A DNA stretch of 22,108 nt from NCBI GenBank assembly GCA_036378295.1, contig DASUWS010000330.1:1-22108 (forward strand). The letters are read 5' to 3'. The notes under the pieces were generated by a model. It saw only the letters and a list, made by a program, of their open reading frames with translations, was not told where the DNA came from and did no database searches. The stretch is from DAHUXT01 sp036378295 (GTDB lineage: Bacteria; Chloroflexota; Ktedonobacteria; Ktedonobacterales; JADMIN01). Below are positions 7,170 through 15,633 of this stretch, piece by piece (the stretch's first letter is position 1; each line of letters begins with the position of its first letter). The position numbers were made by a program, and so were the translations under genes.

Positions 7170-8501
7170 ATGGGATTCATTGCTCGATCTCGCAGTTCAC
7201 TGGCGTCCCATTTCAACTCTCGGAGGAAGTCGCGCGCAGCAGCCAGCATCCTGCGTGCCTGGCGCGCTCCATTGCCGGTGCTGGGGCTGCTCGCCCTCGT
7301 GGTACCCGCTGTGCTGGCTGGCTGTGGTGGAAACACCGCGGGCTCCGGATCGGATACGCTCGTCTTTGGCGCGCCGGTTTCGCTCACCGGCAGTCTGTCT
7401 CACGAGGGTACAGATACCCTCAATGGCTATAATCTCTGGGCCGATCAAGTCAACGCAAAGGGCGGTATCAAAGTCGGCGACAAGACCTATAAGGTCAAGA
7501 TCAAGTATTACGACGACAACAGCAGCGCCCAGAAGAGTGCGCAGCTTACCAAGCAGTTGATCACGTCCGACAAGGTGAATTTCATGCTTGGCCCGTACGG
7601 CTCGGCGGCGACGCTGACCGACGAAGTGATCGCCCAGCAGTATCGGATACCCATGGTTGAGGGCAACGGCGCGGCACAGGCCATCTTCAAGAAGAACAAT
7701 CCTTACATTTTCGGTGTCCTCAGCCCATCCCCGGAATACGCGGGCGCCATGATCAAAGCGGCGCTCTCGCTCCCCAATGCGCCCAAGACCATCGCCATCA
7801 TCAACGCGAATGACTCTTTCTCATCCGAAGTGGCCGCCGCGGCCAAGACGCTGGCGCAGAGCAGCGGTCTGGATGTCGTCTATTCCCAGTCCTATCCGGC
7901 CAACGCCACGGACCTCTCTGGCGTCCTGACGCAGATCAAGACCGCCAACCATGGCAGCGCGCCTGATATGATTCTGGGGTCCGGCCACGAAGGCGAAGCC
8001 CTGACGACGATGAAGCAGGCCAAGCAGCTTGGCATCAACCCCAAGGTTTGGGCATTCACGGTTGGTCCGGCCCTGCCGGACTTCGCGACCACGCTGAGCG
8101 GCGACGCGAACTATGTCATCGGCAGCTCGCAGTGGACGCCCCAGGTGAAGTATCAGGGGCAGGATATCTTTGGCACGGCGCAGAGCTTCGAGCAACTCTA
8201 CAAGACGAAGTACAGCACTGAGCCGTCCTATCAGGCCGCGGAATCAGCCGCGTGCGGCGTCGCCTTCCAGTTCGCACTGGAGAAGGCTGGCAGCATCGAT
8301 CCGCAGAAAGTCCGTGACTCGCTGGCAAGCCTCGACGTAACGACATTCTACGGGCCGATCAAGTTCAGCTCCACAGGCGAAAACGACAGCAAACCCATGG
8401 TCACCATCCAAATCCAGAGCGGGAAAGTGGTGACGGTCTTCCCATCCGACGTGGCCAACGCCAAATTCCAATATCCCACCCCACCCTTTGGCCAGCGCTA
8501 A
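7170..8501 (+). CDS. livJ: Branched-chain amino-acid-type ABC transporter, substrate-binding lipoprotein
   Basis: A 443-residue protein. The N-terminus carries basic residues, a hydrophobic stretch (about 35-48) and the lipobox LAGC (49-52), so Cys52 should be lipidated and the protein anchored outside the membrane. The mature part begins SDTLVFGAPVSLTGSLSHEG and continues with GYNLWADQVNAKGGI, YYDDNSSAQKSAQLTKQLI and GPYGSAATLTDEVI. This is the Leu/Ile/Val-binding type I periplasmic fold (Peripla_BP_6). The Shine-Dalgarno GGAAGGGAG lies 7 nt before ATG 7170. The permease and ATPase genes follow on the same strand. Such systems carry branched-chain amino acids, but relatives bind urea, amides or aromatic compounds, so the ligand is open. 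Confidence 0.93.
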   Translation: MGFIARSRSSLASHFNSRRKSRAAASILRAWRAPLPVLGLLALVVPAVLAGCGGNTAGSGSDTLVFGAPVSLTGSLSHEGTDTLNGYNLWADQVNAKGGIKVGDKTYKVKIKYYDDNSSAQKSAQLTKQLITSDKVNFMLGPYGSAATLTDEVIAQQYRIPMVEGNGAAQAIFKKNNPYIFGVLSPSPEYAGAMIKAALSLPNAPKTIAIINANDSFSSEVAAAAKTLAQSSGLDVVYSQSYPANATDLSGVLTQIKTANHGSAPDMILGSGHEGEALTTMKQAKQLGINPKVWAFTVGPALPDFATTLSGDANYVIGSSQWTPQVKYQGQDIFGTAQSFEQLYKTKYSTEPSYQAAESAACGVAFQFALEKAGSIDPQKVRDSLASLDVTTFYGPIKFSSTGENDSKPMVTIQIQSGKVVTVFPSDVANAKFQYPTPPFGQR

Positions 8502-8527
8502 TCGCGCTTCCCACGGTGGATTCAGCG

Positions 8528-8564
8528 GACTCACCCGTGTTCGGCTGGCGGGCGCGGGTGAGTC
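8528..8564 (+). promoter_or_regulatory. Strong intergenic RNA hairpin between livJ and livH
   Basis: GACTCACCCGTG (8528-8539) pairs with CGCGGGTGAGTC (8553-8564): 12 pairs including one G-U, 13-nt loop. It begins 27 nt after the livJ stop. No T-tract follows, so it is more likely a 3'-end stabiliser or partial attenuator than a full terminator. That arrangement is common where a binding protein must outnumber its permease. Confidence 0.6.
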
Positions 8565-8701
8565 TGGCATATCATCGACTCTGAGAATATCTCCGAGACA
8601 ATCAGCGAGCGCTCATCACCTGCCTGCCTGGTTCAGTCACACAGAGCCCGAAGGATATCACCATCCCGCCGTGGCCTACCGTTGATCCTGGGAGTGCATG
8701 C

Positions 8702-9577
8702 ATGGAGAACTTACCGCAGTTCGTGGTCAACTGGATCCTGTTGGGATGCTTCTATGCGGCGATTGGCCTCGGCTTCTCGCTCATCTGGGGCATCATGAAC
8801 ATCGTGAACCTTGCGCAAGGCTCACTAATTATCATCGGCGCGTACGTGACGTACTGGTCATACACGGTCCTGCACATCAACCCGTTCCTCGGCATGCTAG
8901 TCGCGATGGTTGTCGGATTCTGTGTCGGCTTCGTCCTTCAGTATGTCCTCATCAATCGGGTTATTCGCGCGCCCTTCCTCGTCACATTCATGTTGACCTT
9001 CGGGCTGGATCTGTTCATCTCGAATGTCCTGCAGGCGGTGTTCACGGGTGGGTATCGCGCCATCAACACGTCGTATTCCAGCGCCGCCATCAACCTGTTT
9101 GGCGCGCACATCCCGCTGCTCAATGTGGCGGTCGCGATTCTCGCCCTCGTCCTCACCGCATTGCTCGGCCTCTTCCTCTCGCGCACACGCCTGGGCAATG
9201 CCATTCTGGCGATTGGCATGGATCGCGACGCGGCGCAACTCATGGGCATCGGCGTCGCGGCTATCTACGCCGTGACATTCGGCATCGGGTCAGCGCTGGC
9301 TGGGGCGGCGGGCGGAATGCTCGCCATGACGCTGCAATTCAGCCCCATCTTTACCGGCCAGTACACGCTCTTTGCCTTCGTCATTGTGGCGCTTGGGGGT
9401 CTGGGCACACCATGGGCCGCGCTGGCCGGTGGAATGCTTTTTGCGTTCGCGGAAGTATTCGGGCCGTTGCTCCCGGGCGTCGGCTTCGGGCTCGACATCG
9501 CCATTGCGTTCGCAGTGCTCGTTCTGGTGCTGATCCTGCGGCCAAACGGCTTGCTGGGCAGGCCGTTCTACTCATAA
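8702..9577 (+). CDS. livH: Branched-chain amino-acid-type ABC transporter permease LivH
   Basis: A 291-residue integral membrane protein starting MENLPQFVVNWILLGCFYAAIGLGFSLIWG. It has the family signatures GIMNIVNLAQGS near residue 30 and RTRLGNAILAIGMDRDAAQLMGI near residue 160. The latter is the coupling loop that contacts the ATPases. About eight hydrophobic segments are seen, as expected for LivH. GGGAG at about 8691-8695 precedes ATG 8702. The 200-bp gap after the binding-protein gene contains the strong hairpin described separately. The stop overlaps the Shine-Dalgarno site of the next permease gene, indicating one transcript. It pairs with LivM to form the channel. Confidence 0.94.
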   Translation: MENLPQFVVNWILLGCFYAAIGLGFSLIWGIMNIVNLAQGSLIIIGAYVTYWSYTVLHINPFLGMLVAMVVGFCVGFVLQYVLINRVIRAPFLVTFMLTFGLDLFISNVLQAVFTGGYRAINTSYSSAAINLFGAHIPLLNVAVAILALVLTALLGLFLSRTRLGNAILAIGMDRDAAQLMGIGVAAIYAVTFGIGSALAGAAGGMLAMTLQFSPIFTGQYTLFAFVIVALGGLGTPWAALAGGMLFAFAEVFGPLLPGVGFGLDIAIAFAVLVLVLILRPNGLLGRPFYS

Positions 9578-9586
9578 GGAGGACGC

Positions 9587-10672
9587 GTGGCTAGAGAGAC
9601 CTCCTCTGACCGTGGGCTGGCCACGGAATCCGCCCGCGCCTCAGAGCCGCGCGAAAGCAGAAGCTGGCTGTGGTCGCTGGGGATCGGCGTCGCGATTCTG
9701 GGGCTCATCGCGACGGTGCCCCTGCTTGGCGACCAGTCGGTGCTGAGCTTGTGGACCTTCATCTTGATGTACTGCGTGCTGGCCCAAAGCTGGAACTTCA
9801 TCGGCGGCTACGCAGGACGCCCCGCCTTCGGCAATGTGGCGTTCTTTGGCATCGGCGCCTATACCGTATCGCTGCTCCTGCTGGCGCACCAGTCCTACTG
9901 GCTGGGGCTGGCGCTGGCGCCGATCATTGCGGGCCTGTTCGCGTTCCTGCTTGGGCTACCCGTACTGCGCTTGCGCGGCCACTATTTTGCCATCGCCACA
10001 CTCGGCGTGGCGGAGGCGCTGGGTGAGATCGTTCAGTCGAAGAACATTGGCGCTCCAGCGGGAGAAATCTCGTTGACTCCGCCCGACATGAATTTCGAGC
10101 TGAGCAACGCCCTCTTCTTCTATGGCTTTCTCGTGCTCTCCCTGTTGCTGCTACTGGGCACGGTCTGGCTCACGCGCACGCGCTTTGGGTATGCGCTGGT
10201 GGCCATTCGCGAGAACGAGGAGGCAGCCGAAGCCCTGGGTATCTCGACCTACTGGTATAAAGTGGGCGCGTTCGTGCTGAGCGCTGTGCCAACCGCCATC
10301 GCGGGCGGCCTCTTTGCCTACTGGCAACTCTCGTTCGACCCTGTCGGTGAGGGTGGCGCCTTCGATGTCACGATCTCGGTGGCCATGATCCTGATGACAT
10401 TCCTGGGCGGCGCGGGAACCATCCTTGGCCCGATACTCGGCGCGATCATCATCGAGTATCTCGACCAGTACACTTCGGTCGCATTCACCACCATCCACGG
10501 ACCGCTGCTTGGCTTGCTGATTATCGTAGTGACGATCTTCCTGCCCCAGGGCCTCATCCGTCTGGTTCAGGAGTTGGTCCGTTCACCGGCGGGCGTCAAG
10601 CAAAGCTATCCCGTGCGATTCAAACAGGGAGTACGGCGTGTCACACGCTTCATCTTATCCAACGGCATCTAG
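9587..10672 (+). CDS. livM: Branched-chain amino-acid-type ABC transporter permease LivM
   Basis: A 361-residue membrane protein with a GTG start (9587), preceded by AAGGAGG at 9576-9582, which overlaps the livH stop. A polar N-terminal tail of about 30 residues leads into the first helix (LWSLGIGVAILGLIATVPLL). Family signatures include LAQSWNFIGGYAGRPAFGNVAFFGIGAYT and the coupling loop RTRFGYALVAIRENEEAAEALGISTYWYKVGAF. A conserved GGAGTILGPILGA segment lies in the C-terminal half. It forms the transmembrane channel with LivH. Its 3' end overlaps livG by 35 bp. The polar tail after the last helix (RSPAGVKQSYPVRFKQGVRR) is a little longer than usual. Confidence 0.94.
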   Translation: MARETSSDRGLATESARASEPRESRSWLWSLGIGVAILGLIATVPLLGDQSVLSLWTFILMYCVLAQSWNFIGGYAGRPAFGNVAFFGIGAYTVSLLLLAHQSYWLGLALAPIIAGLFAFLLGLPVLRLRGHYFAIATLGVAEALGEIVQSKNIGAPAGEISLTPPDMNFELSNALFFYGFLVLSLLLLLGTVWLTRTRFGYALVAIRENEEAAEALGISTYWYKVGAFVLSAVPTAIAGGLFAYWQLSFDPVGEGGAFDVTISVAMILMTFLGGAGTILGPILGAIIIEYLDQYTSVAFTTIHGPLLGLLIIVVTIFLPQGLIRLVQELVRSPAGVKQSYPVRFKQGVRRVTRFILSNGI

Positions 10673-11516
10673 CGCCACCGACGGGACTCAGGTTCCCATC
10701 CTGCAACTGGAGCACGTGACCAAGCGCTTCGGTGGCCTGCCAGCGGTGGAAGATCTCACCTTCAGCCTGCGCCGGGGAGAAGTGCTTGGCATGATCGGCC
10801 CCAACGGGGCGGGTAAATCCACAGCGATCAGCCTGATTGGCGGCGCGCTCGCGCCCACCGAAGGCATCGTGCGCTTTCAAGGGCAAGATATCACACGCTT
10901 CGCCCCCCATCAGCGCGCGCACCTCGGCATCGCGCGCACATTCCAGATCACTCAGCCCTTCGCGCAGCTCGATATCCGCGATAATGTCATCGTCGGCGCC
11001 CTCTTCGGCGGACGCATCCGCACCCGAAAAGAAGCGGCGCAGCGAGCCGATGCCATTCTGGAGCGCGTGCGGTTGGTGGATAAAGCACATCTCAAAGGCG
11101 ATGAGCTGACCGTCGCGGACCGCAAGCGGCTGGAGATGGCGCGGGCGCTGGCGCTTCAACCCGAACTGCTGCTGCTGGACGAGGTGATGGCAGGGCTGAC
11201 GCCGCGTGAGGTTGGGGAGGCGGTGGAACTGATTCGCGAGATCAATCAGTCCGGCGTTACGGTCCTGGTGGTCGAGCATGTGATGCAGGCGATTACGGGC
11301 GTCTCCGACCGCATCCTCGTGCTCCACCACGGTCGCAAGATCGCTGAGGACAAACCCGACGCTGTGCTCTCCGATCCCCAAGTGATCGAGGCATATCTGG
11401 GAGAGCGCTACGCCCGCCAACGCGCCGGGGAACAGAGCCGGCGCCTGGCGCAACAGGTGGGCGGCGAGGTCCCGCCAGCGACGCCAGGAGGAGCCGAGAA
11501 GGAAAACGCCGAATGA
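10638..11516 (+). CDS. livG: Branched-chain amino-acid-type ABC transporter ATPase LivG
   Basis: A 292-residue cytosolic ATPase. Walker A is GPNGAGKST (54-62), Walker B is LLLLDEVMAGL and the switch His is in VLVVEHVM. The usual LSYGxQ signature is replaced by LTVADRKRLEMARAL, a variant known among LivG relatives. The helical insert characteristic of LivG is seen around ARTFQITQPFAQLDIRDNVIVGALFG. GTG 10638 is the start, with GGGAG about 7 nt upstream, giving a 35-bp overlap with livM. The C-terminus has a polar extension of about 30 residues after YLGERYARQ. It ends in an ATGA overlap with livF. It powers the LivHM channel together with LivF. Confidence 0.94.
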   Translation: MSHASSYPTASSATDGTQVPILQLEHVTKRFGGLPAVEDLTFSLRRGEVLGMIGPNGAGKSTAISLIGGALAPTEGIVRFQGQDITRFAPHQRAHLGIARTFQITQPFAQLDIRDNVIVGALFGGRIRTRKEAAQRADAILERVRLVDKAHLKGDELTVADRKRLEMARALALQPELLLLDEVMAGLTPREVGEAVELIREINQSGVTVLVVEHVMQAITGVSDRILVLHHGRKIAEDKPDAVLSDPQVIEAYLGERYARQRAGEQSRRLAQQVGGEVPPATPGGAEKENAE

Positions 11517-12310
11517 ACGCAAGCGACCATCCTATGGATTCAAGCCAGCCCACCTCCGGCACAGCCGAGTCGTCATGGAGCCACTCGGACGTGCCATTAC
11601 TGGATGTGGGCAGCATAGACGTTGGCTACGGCGATACACAGGTGCTCTGGGATGTATCGCTCACCGTCGGTCGCGGCGAGATCGTGGCCATCGTGGGGGC
11701 CAATGGCGCGGGCAAGTCTACTCTCCTGGCCGCCATCTCGGGATTGTTGCGGCCGTGGCGAGGCAAGATCATCTTCGACGGCACCCACATCGAGCGCAAG
11801 TCCGCGGCAGGGATCGTCAGACATGGCCTGGGACACGTGCCTCAGGGCCGGAGGCTGTTCGCGGCGCTCAGCGTCGAGGACAATCTCAAGCTCGGAGCCT
11901 ACACCCGGCGGGCAGGGTCCAGCCAGGCGATTGCCCAGGATCTGGACCGCGTCTACCAGCTATTGCCCGCGCTCGCTGAGCGGCGAAAGCAGCTCGCTGG
12001 CTCGATGTCGGGTGGCGAGCAACAGATGTGTGCCATAGGCCGCGGACTCATGTCGCGCCCGGAGCTGCTACTCATTGATGAGATGTCGCTCGGCCTGGCG
12101 CCCAAGGTTGTGGATGACATTCTTGGCGCTATCGATACGATTCACCGCGAAGAGCGCCTGAGCTTTCTGCTTGTCGAGCAGGATGTGCAGATCGCTCTGG
12201 AGCGCGCTGATCGCGGCTATGTCATCGAGAATGGCCGGATCGTCGCCAGCGGCCCTGGCGCTGAGCTGCTCACGAGCACCCAGGTGCGCACTGCCTATCT
12301 GGGCGAATAG
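11513..12310 (+). CDS. livF: Branched-chain amino-acid-type ABC transporter ATPase LivF
   Basis: A 265-residue ABC ATPase. Walker A is GANGAGKST (62-70), the signature is MSGGEQQMCAIGRGLM, Walker B is LLLIDEMSLGLAP and the switch His position reads LLVEQDVQ, as is normal for LivF. The family hallmark GLGHVPQGRRLFAALSVEDNLKLGAY is present. Its ATG overlaps the livG stop (ATGA), so translation is coupled. About 28 polar residues precede the ATPase domain; an internal ATG at 11534 could be the real start and would remove seven of them. It is the last gene of the importer and converges with the flavin reductase gene 79 bp away. No T-rich terminator is visible in that gap. Confidence 0.94.
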   Translation: MNASDHPMDSSQPTSGTAESSWSHSDVPLLDVGSIDVGYGDTQVLWDVSLTVGRGEIVAIVGANGAGKSTLLAAISGLLRPWRGKIIFDGTHIERKSAAGIVRHGLGHVPQGRRLFAALSVEDNLKLGAYTRRAGSSQAIAQDLDRVYQLLPALAERRKQLAGSMSGGEQQMCAIGRGLMSRPELLLIDEMSLGLAPKVVDDILGAIDTIHREERLSFLLVEQDVQIALERADRGYVIENGRIVASGPGAELLTSTQVRTAYLGE

Positions 12311-12389
12311 CGCGCGGCGCATCCATCGGGCCATCATGGCAAACCGGGGCCAGACAATCAGCCAGACAGGCAGGCGGTCAGCCCTGGCC

Positions 12390-13067
12390 TCACGTTTCGG
12401 ACCGGAAAGTCTTGCCCAGTTCGGATCCCAGGCCGAAGTAGTGGCGGAAGTTGTAGATCAATGGCCGCCACGCGCCTGGCCGAATATGCCGCTCACCCTG
12501 GATAATCTCCATGCGCGCATGCACACGCACAACTTGCGTCTCGACGATAAGCGCCCCGGCCTCCGCGTCGCTGAATGGGTGTATAGCGCTCACTTGCGCC
12601 TCAAGCTGCAACGGACACTCCGCCACTCGTGGGGGCGCGACACACTCCGAGGCGAGCGGCGTGAGTCCCGCCGCGCCGAATTTGTCGCGCTCGTAGCGGA
12701 AGGCAGACGCGAGCTTATACTCTGGAACGGGATTCTTGCCCGTCAGCGGCGCCAGCTTTTCGACCGCCCGCCACATACTATCTGATGGCAGGTTCAACAC
12801 ACACTCACCGCTGCGCGCCAGATTCTCGGCAGTCTTTCCCTCGGCGCCCAGCCCAAGCACAACCGTGTCCCCAAGCGCCCACGCCGACGACATGGGCGCC
12901 AGATTCACACTTCCATCCTCGTTGCACGTACTGATGAGCACAACTGGCGTCCCAAAATAGAGGATTTTGGGCGTGATGACACGATGTCGTGACGCATCAG
13001 GGGCGCGGCCATGCTCCGGCTCGCGCGTCTCCTCTCTGAACGCCTCATTACGATCGACAAGCTCCAT
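12390..13067 (-). CDS. Flavin reductase-family (FMN-binding split-barrel) protein
   Basis: A 225-residue protein. The segment KILYFGTPVVLISTCNEDGSVNLAPMSSAWALGDTVVLGL (about 34-73) is the N-terminal strand pattern of flavin reductase-like/flavoredoxin domains. It is followed by KTAENLARSGECVLNLPSD, the typical FMN-contact region. The family uses NAD(P)H to reduce FMN or holds FMN as an electron carrier in the cytosol; some members are oxygenase partners. ATG 13067 has GGAGG immediately upstream but only about 2 nt away, so the start is less certain. The first 30 residues are polar. The gene is divergent from an ArsR-type regulator across 230 bp, which suggests but does not show regulation by it. 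The electron partner is unknown. Confidence 0.85.
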   Translation of the reverse strand: MELVDRNEAFREETREPEHGRAPDASRHRVITPKILYFGTPVVLISTCNEDGSVNLAPMSSAWALGDTVVLGLGAEGKTAENLARSGECVLNLPSDSMWRAVEKLAPLTGKNPVPEYKLASAFRYERDKFGAAGLTPLASECVAPPRVAECPLQLEAQVSAIHPFSDAEAGALIVETQVVRVHARMEIIQGERHIRPGAWRPLIYNFRHYFGLGSELGKTFRSET

Positions 13068-13211
13068 AGCCTCCGCATACTCCCTATTTCACGATTTCAC
13101 ATCCCACATACGACGCTCCTGGCTGGAGTTCTCCAGCCCCGAGCACACGCCCACACTGCCCCTCTCCGTACCAGGGAGGGAATGAGCGATGGCAGCGTGC
13201 CGGTGAGCGCA

Positions 13212-13240
13212 TTGTCGTACATGGTTAGTTCGTGTACAAT
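13212..13240 (+). promoter_or_regulatory. Sigma-70-like promoter with inverted repeat (regulator gene)
   Basis: TTGTCG (13212-13217) and TACAAT (13235-13240) are separated by exactly 17 bp, a good -35/-10 pair about 57 bp before the regulator's GTG. An imperfect inverted repeat, GTACATG (13217-13223) and CGTGTAC (13231-13237), with a 7-bp spacer and one mismatch, sits between and over the two boxes. A protein bound there would block RNA polymerase. Autoregulation is inferred. Confidence 0.6.
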
Positions 13241-13297
13241 CGAAGTATGGATGTAGCGCGTGAGCGGTGAACAGATGTGATGGAAGGAGTATGTGAC

Positions 13298-13993
13298 GTG
13301 GACGCGGTACCTGATCCAACATCGGTAGCGGCGCTGATTGGTGAGCCAGCGCGCGCTACTATCCTGTTGGCGCTGCTTGGCGGCGAATCGCTGCCCGCGA
13401 CCGATCTGGCGTACCGCTGCCGCCTGACGGCGCAGACCGTGAGCACGCACCTCGCCCGGCTCACCGATGGCGGACTGCTGGCCGTCGAGCGGTACGGCAG
13501 GCACAAGTATTACCGGCTCGCGAATCCGCAGGTCGCCCACGCGCTGGAAGCGCTCAACGTGCTGGCGCCCCGGCAGCCAGTACGCTCGCTCCGGCAATCT
13601 GAGGAGGCCACAGCGCTTCGCTTCGCCCGAACCTGCTACGACCATCTCGCGGGCGCGTTAGGCGTCGGTATGGCGCAGGCGCTGGATAGCCGTGGATACG
13701 TCGCACAGGCGGATGGCCACTTTCGCCTGAGTCCGGAAGGCGCGGCATGGCTGGAACGATTCGGCATCGCCACGGGGACGCTTGCGAGCAGCCGCAGGGC
13801 ATTCGCGCCGCAATGTCTCGACTGGAGCGAGCGGCGACCCCATATCAGCGGCGCGCTGGGCGCGGCGATGGCGTCTCGCCTCTTTGCTCTGGGCTGGATA
13901 GCGCGAACCGGCTCCTCACGCGCGGTGCGCCTGACTCCTGAGGGTGAGGCCGGGCTGCTGGCTGAGCTGGACCTGCGCGTGCCCTCGCGGTAA
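13298..13993 (+). CDS. ArsR-family winged-helix transcriptional regulator (non-metal type)
   Basis: A 231-residue protein. An ArsR-type winged helix occupies about residues 10-90: AALIGEPARATILLALL, the recognition-helix region LTAQTVSTHLARLTDGGLL and the wing AVERYGRHKYYRLA. A C-terminal half of about 130 residues contains FARTCYDHLAGALGVGMAQAL and CLDWSERRPHISGALGAAM. This two-part layout is typical of a widespread ArsR subgroup with unknown ligand; it lacks the CxC metal motif. GTG 13298 is chosen because GGAAGGAG at 13282-13289 ends 8 nt upstream. A GTG at 13277 would place that ribosome site inside the gene. It is divergent from the flavin reductase gene, with a promoter and inverted repeat in between. 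Confidence 0.87.
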   Translation: MDAVPDPTSVAALIGEPARATILLALLGGESLPATDLAYRCRLTAQTVSTHLARLTDGGLLAVERYGRHKYYRLANPQVAHALEALNVLAPRQPVRSLRQSEEATALRFARTCYDHLAGALGVGMAQALDSRGYVAQADGHFRLSPEGAAWLERFGIATGTLASSRRAFAPQCLDWSERRPHISGALGAAMASRLFALGWIARTGSSRAVRLTPEGEAGLLAELDLRVPSR

Positions 13994-14076
13994 ATGGCTC
14001 ATTCCAGCCCGCATAGAGCCGCGTGCCATGCAGGGAGTTCCGACCGGGCAGGATGAGCCGCAAGGCTTCACCCTGC

Positions 14077-14218
14077 GGCCCTCTCCCCCTACCCCTCCCC
14101 CTACCCCTCCCCTAAAGAGGGAGGGGAGCCAGAACGCGCGCCAGATCTGGAGGCCACAGCGGTCGCCGCAGTGCCCCTCCCCTCGCAGGGGAGGGGGCTG
14201 GGGGTGAGGGTCGCCACT
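14077..14218 (+). repeat. GC-rich palindromic MITE/REP-like element, copy 1
   Basis: About 142 bp in the 299-bp gap between the ArsR-type regulator and the MFS gene, which holds nothing else. The left end is rich in CCCCTA-CCCCTCCCC runs with a hairpin near CCCTCCCCTAAAGAGGGAGGGG. The middle is GAGCCAGAACG...GGAGGCCACAGCGGTCGCC. A second hairpin CCCCTCCCCTCGCAGGGGAGGGG follows, then GGGGGTGAGGGTCGCCAC. The ends are roughly inverted (CCCTCTCCCCCTACCCC versus GGGGGCTGGGGGTGAGGG). The other copy, at 21432-21570, is in the opposite orientation. Confidence 0.85.
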
Positions 14219-14292
14219 CGCGTAAGACGGCATTGGCTCCCCCACGTGGGAGTACACACCAGGAACCAAGCCAGATTTCGTAGTGCTTCGTA

Positions 14293-15633
14293 CTACTGTG
14301 GATGTGTGGAAGTGGTCGCTCCGTCGGACACCTCCACCACCGTCGGGAGCGTTGAGCGTGGCGTCAGGGCGACGGCAAGCGCGGCAACGAGAAACGCCGC
14401 GGCGCAGAGCCCAAGTGCCAGCCCATAGCCGCCGAGGCGGTCGTAGAGCCAACCAGCGACCAGCGGACCCAGTCCCGATGCCAGCGCGACCGGCACCCCC
14501 TGAACGGCGGTAATGGCACCGTATGCGCGCCGCCCAAACTGCTCCGCCATCACGCCCGCGCGTAACGGCGAGACCGCGCCAAACGCTCCGCCGTACACCA
14601 CAACGTACGCCACCAACAAGCCGAATCCCCAGAAGCCCCCACCCAGGAGAAGCAGAACGCCAACCGCCTGCAATCCCAGGCAGAGGGCGAGCAGGCGCTG
14701 CGGTCCCACCCCCGCCCGGTCGCTCAACTTGTTCAGCCCGTAACGGCCAGGCAGGCTCGCCAGCCCGACAGCGCCCGCGAACGATGCCGCCAGCTCGCTG
14801 CTGTAGCCCCGGCCTATCAGATAAGGGATCGTATGGACAAAGAGCACGTTGATGGCGAGGCTGGAGAGCGCATACGCGATCGTCAGACTCCAGAACGGAA
14901 GGCCAGCCAGTGCCGCGCGCAGCGGGAGGCCGGGTAGCTCAACGGGTGTCTCGCTGGCGGAACGATGCCACGTGGGAGCATTGGCTCCGTCAGGGTGGAG
15001 GCCCAGGTCTTCCGGGTGGCGGCGGAGAACGATGGCGTGCAGCGGAAGCGCAATGGCAAGCTGCGCCAGGGCCATCACGACCAGCGTTTCGCGCCAGCCG
15101 AGACGCGGCACCAACGCCCCGGCAAGCGGGATGAAGATGGGCGAGGCAAGCCCGCCGAGCAGCGTTAGGACCGCCAGCGCGGAGCCGCGCCGCCGCTCGA
15201 ACCAGTTCGCCACGACGGTAAACGTTACCGGGTAGAATGTGAGCGCCGTGGCAATGCCCAGGCCGCCTGCCCAGAGCAGATAAAACTGCCAGAGGCTATG
15301 GATTCCGGCCAGCCCTGCCAGCGAGAGGCCGCCGAGCACCGAGCCGATCGCCATGACCAGGCGCGCGCCATGGCGATCAACGAATCGCCCAATGGGCACG
15401 CCGAGCAGGCCACTGAATACCAGCATGAGCGAGTAGGCGCCGGAGAGGCTCGCCCGGTTCCAGCCTAGCTCCTGCCCCATCGGCACTACCAGAACGCCGA
15501 AGAGATACTCTGTCGTGCCGTATGAGATGATGGTGGTCAGACCGAGCGTAACCACCAGCACCCAACCGTAATATGGTTTTCGGCGCAGTGAGCCTCCGTC
15601 CGCCCGCTGGGACGATGTCGTTATCTTATGCAT
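14293..15633 (-). CDS. MFS transporter (OFA / monocarboxylate-like), downstream of arsO
   Basis: A 446-residue, 12-helix major facilitator protein. It opens KPYYGWVLVVTLGLTTIISYGTTEYLFGVL, the first-helix pattern of the oxalate/formate antiporter-like and monocarboxylate transporter group. Motif A is seen as GRFVDRHGARLVM. It has a central cytosolic loop (RRHPEDLGLHPDG) and a second-half helix set beginning PFWSLTIAYALSSLAINVLF. The start ATG 15633 has only a weak ribosome site (TGCGGA). It lies 125 bp downstream of the arsO-like gene on the same strand and could be co-transcribed with it. MFS exporters do occur in ars loci, so a role in arsenical export is possible, but nothing in the sequence fixes the substrate. 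Confidence 0.85.
   Translation of the reverse strand: MHKITTSSQRADGGSLRRKPYYGWVLVVTLGLTTIISYGTTEYLFGVLVVPMGQELGWNRASLSGAYSLMLVFSGLLGVPIGRFVDRHGARLVMAIGSVLGGLSLAGLAGIHSLWQFYLLWAGGLGIATALTFYPVTFTVVANWFERRRGSALAVLTLLGGLASPIFIPLAGALVPRLGWRETLVVMALAQLAIALPLHAIVLRRHPEDLGLHPDGANAPTWHRSASETPVELPGLPLRAALAGLPFWSLTIAYALSSLAINVLFVHTIPYLIGRGYSSELAASFAGAVGLASLPGRYGLNKLSDRAGVGPQRLLALCLGLQAVGVLLLLGGGFWGFGLLVAYVVVYGGAFGAVSPLRAGVMAEQFGRRAYGAITAVQGVPVALASGLGPLVAGWLYDRLGGYGLALGLCAAAFLVAALAVALTPRSTLPTVVEVSDGATTSTHPQ

Noticed and set aside
12311..12389. Intrinsic terminator between livF and the flavin reductase gene
   Set aside because: GGCCAG and CTGGCC can pair only across a long loop, and no T-tract follows on either strand.
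14081..14215. CRISPR array
   Set aside because: The runs are irregular G/C tracts and nested palindromes without evenly sized unique spacers, and no cas gene is present.
13916..14452. 178-codon minus-strand frame across the GC-rich repeat
   Set aside because: It is a product of the repeat's G/C runs plus antisense of flanking genes; similar repeat-derived frames appear at copy 2.
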